Source: CAYPGJ01 sp050174775 (GTDB lineage: Bacteria; Planctomycetota; Phycisphaerae; Phycisphaerales; UBA1924). Taken from it: a DNA stretch of 64,000 nt. Positions 63,109-64,000 of the stretch are shown piece after piece (position 1 is the stretch's first letter; every line of letters begins with the position of its first letter). The position numbers were made by a program, and so were the translations under genes. The DNA lies in NCBI GenBank assembly GCA_050174775.1, contig JBFXJP010000004.1:248001-312000 (forward strand), read 5' to 3'. The notes below the pieces were generated by a model. That model made no database searches. It had not been told where the DNA came from and saw only the letters and a list, made by a program, of their open reading frames with translations.

Positions 63109-63999
63109 TCAGTGCGCCTGCGCGTCGGGCGTGCTGCCGCTCGCGCTCTCGGTATCGGGCTGGTCATCCCATCCGCCACCGAGGGCCTTGTAGAGCGCGA
63201 TGAGACTCGTGGCGACCTGCGCATCGCTCGCGGCCAGCTCGTCCTGTCGGGCGAAGAGTTCGCGCTGCGTGTCGAGGACGTTCAGGAAGTCCGTCAGCCC
63301 GCGTGTCCACAAGTCATTGGCAAGCTCGAACGCATACCGATTGGCATCGACGGCCTGCGCGAGCGAGCGGCGCCGCTCGTGCTGACGCGCGTAGGAGACC
63401 ATCGCGTTGGCGACTTCTTCGTAGGACTGGAGCACGGTGCGCTCGTAGCCGACGAGCGCAACCTCCTGGCGAGCTTCCTGCACGCGGATGTTGCTGCGGA
63501 TGCGCCCTGCGTCGAAGATCGGCCAACGAACGGCCGCGGGCCCGATGCTCCATGCGCGGCTCTCCCCGTCGAAGAGATCACCCAGCTCCTCGGCTGCGAA
63601 GCCGAATGAGCCGTTGAGCGTGAAGCGCGGATAGAGATCGGCCGTGGCGACACCGATGCGCGCCGTGGCCGCGGCGAGTTGACGCTCCGCGCGCCGGATG
63701 TCAGGGCGGCGCCGGAGAAGCTCAGCCGGGAAGCCGACGGGCACGGCATCGGGAGTGACGGGGACGGGCTGCGCAACCTCGAGCTCGGGCGCGAGCGTTC
63801 CGGGCTGGAGTCCCAGGAGCACGTCGAGCCGGTGAGCGGCTCGTTTGAGGTCGGTGACGAGCTGGGGGATGACCGAGCGTGTGGACTCGAGCTGGGCGCG
63901 GGCCTGCGCGGTCAAGAGTTCGGTGGAGAGGCCGGCGCGGAAGCGGTCCTGCGTGAGTTCGAGGGTGTCGTGCTGCGTGCCGACGTTCTGACGCGCGAT
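63109..63999 (-). CDS. NodT-family outer-membrane efflux protein (partial)
   Basis: The last 296 residues of a TolC-like channel; the gene enters from the right edge. RRRPDIRRAERQLAAATARI and GVATADLYPRFTLNGSFG are diagnostic of NodT-type RND outer-membrane factors, and the long heptad-rich helices follow. Codons are readable up to the window edge (ARQNVGTQHDTLELTQDRFR). The pump and adaptor should lie to the right. It is not similar in detail to the channel gene at 36919-38403. Confidence 0.9.
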   Translation of the reverse strand: MARQNVGTQHDTLELTQDRFRAGLSTELLTAQARAQLESTRSVIPQLVTDLKRAAHRLDVLLGLQPGTLAPELEVAQPVPVTPDAVPVGFPAELLRRRPDIRRAERQLAAATARIGVATADLYPRFTLNGSFGFAAEELGDLFDGESRAWSIGPAAVRWPIFDAGRIRSNIRVQEARQEVALVGYERTVLQSYEEVANAMVSYARQHERRRSLAQAVDANRYAFELANDLWTRGLTDFLNVLDTQRELFARQDELAASDAQVATSLIALYKALGGGWDDQPDTESASGSTPDAQAH

Positions 64000-64000
64000 G

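Overview
The window looks like a chromosome segment from a high-GC Gram-negative bacterium, most likely a planctomycete and perhaps the Phycisphaerae. This is inference. It rests on outer-membrane barrels, a C-terminal PTPG-type sorting signal, an intradiol-dioxygenase-like secreted protein, tandem clpP genes, a Sec-exported clade II type NosZ and many palindromic repeats. There is no ribosomal RNA or other firm taxonomic marker in the window.

1-16.6 kb is ordinary core sequence: a secreted protein fragment, an outer-membrane barrel, fumC, a SpoIIE-type phosphatase, a radical SAM protein, a dioxygenase-like protein, gyrB, an L,D-transpeptidase, 5-formyl-THF cyclo-ligase, trmL, a Nudix hydrolase, glyA, an unidentified structured RNA candidate, a coupled kinase/phosphatase pair and an amidase-fold protein. 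The + strand is C-rich here whichever strand is coding. 16.6-31.5 kb continues with lipoproteins, two clpP genes, a phosphodiesterase, a formylglycine-enzyme-fold protein, a REP-type transposase with its palindromes, yidC, mnmE, a gene split by a frameshift, a two-component pair, truB and tRNA-Ser. Here the + strand is strongly G-rich. The switch lies between two genes near 16.6 kb, between gyrB and yidC/mnmE, and has the sign expected of a replication origin.

31.5-57.3 kb is accessory. Three operon-sized modules, all transcribed on the minus strand, follow the tRNA-Ser gene: an RND metal-efflux operon, a complete Kdp potassium-uptake system with its two-component regulator, and a nos operon for nitrous oxide reduction. 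Behind the tRNA gene and at each module boundary lies a copy of the tRNA-Ser 3' end and its terminator, at 31535, 39347, 48932 and 57333. The copies become less similar with distance from the tRNA. The pattern suggests serial insertion of cargo modules at one tRNA gene, in head-to-tail order like cassettes, with no recombinase in the window. This is the most interesting feature of the window.

57.4-64 kb holds a broken gene (5'-truncated and interrupted at a run of 15 G), a membrane-anchored class 3 lipase, a secreted PHP-domain phosphoesterase and the end of a NodT-type outer-membrane efflux gene. Its strand bias is weak, so it may also be accessory.

The cell implied by the cargo exports metals, scavenges potassium at low supply and can respire N2O.
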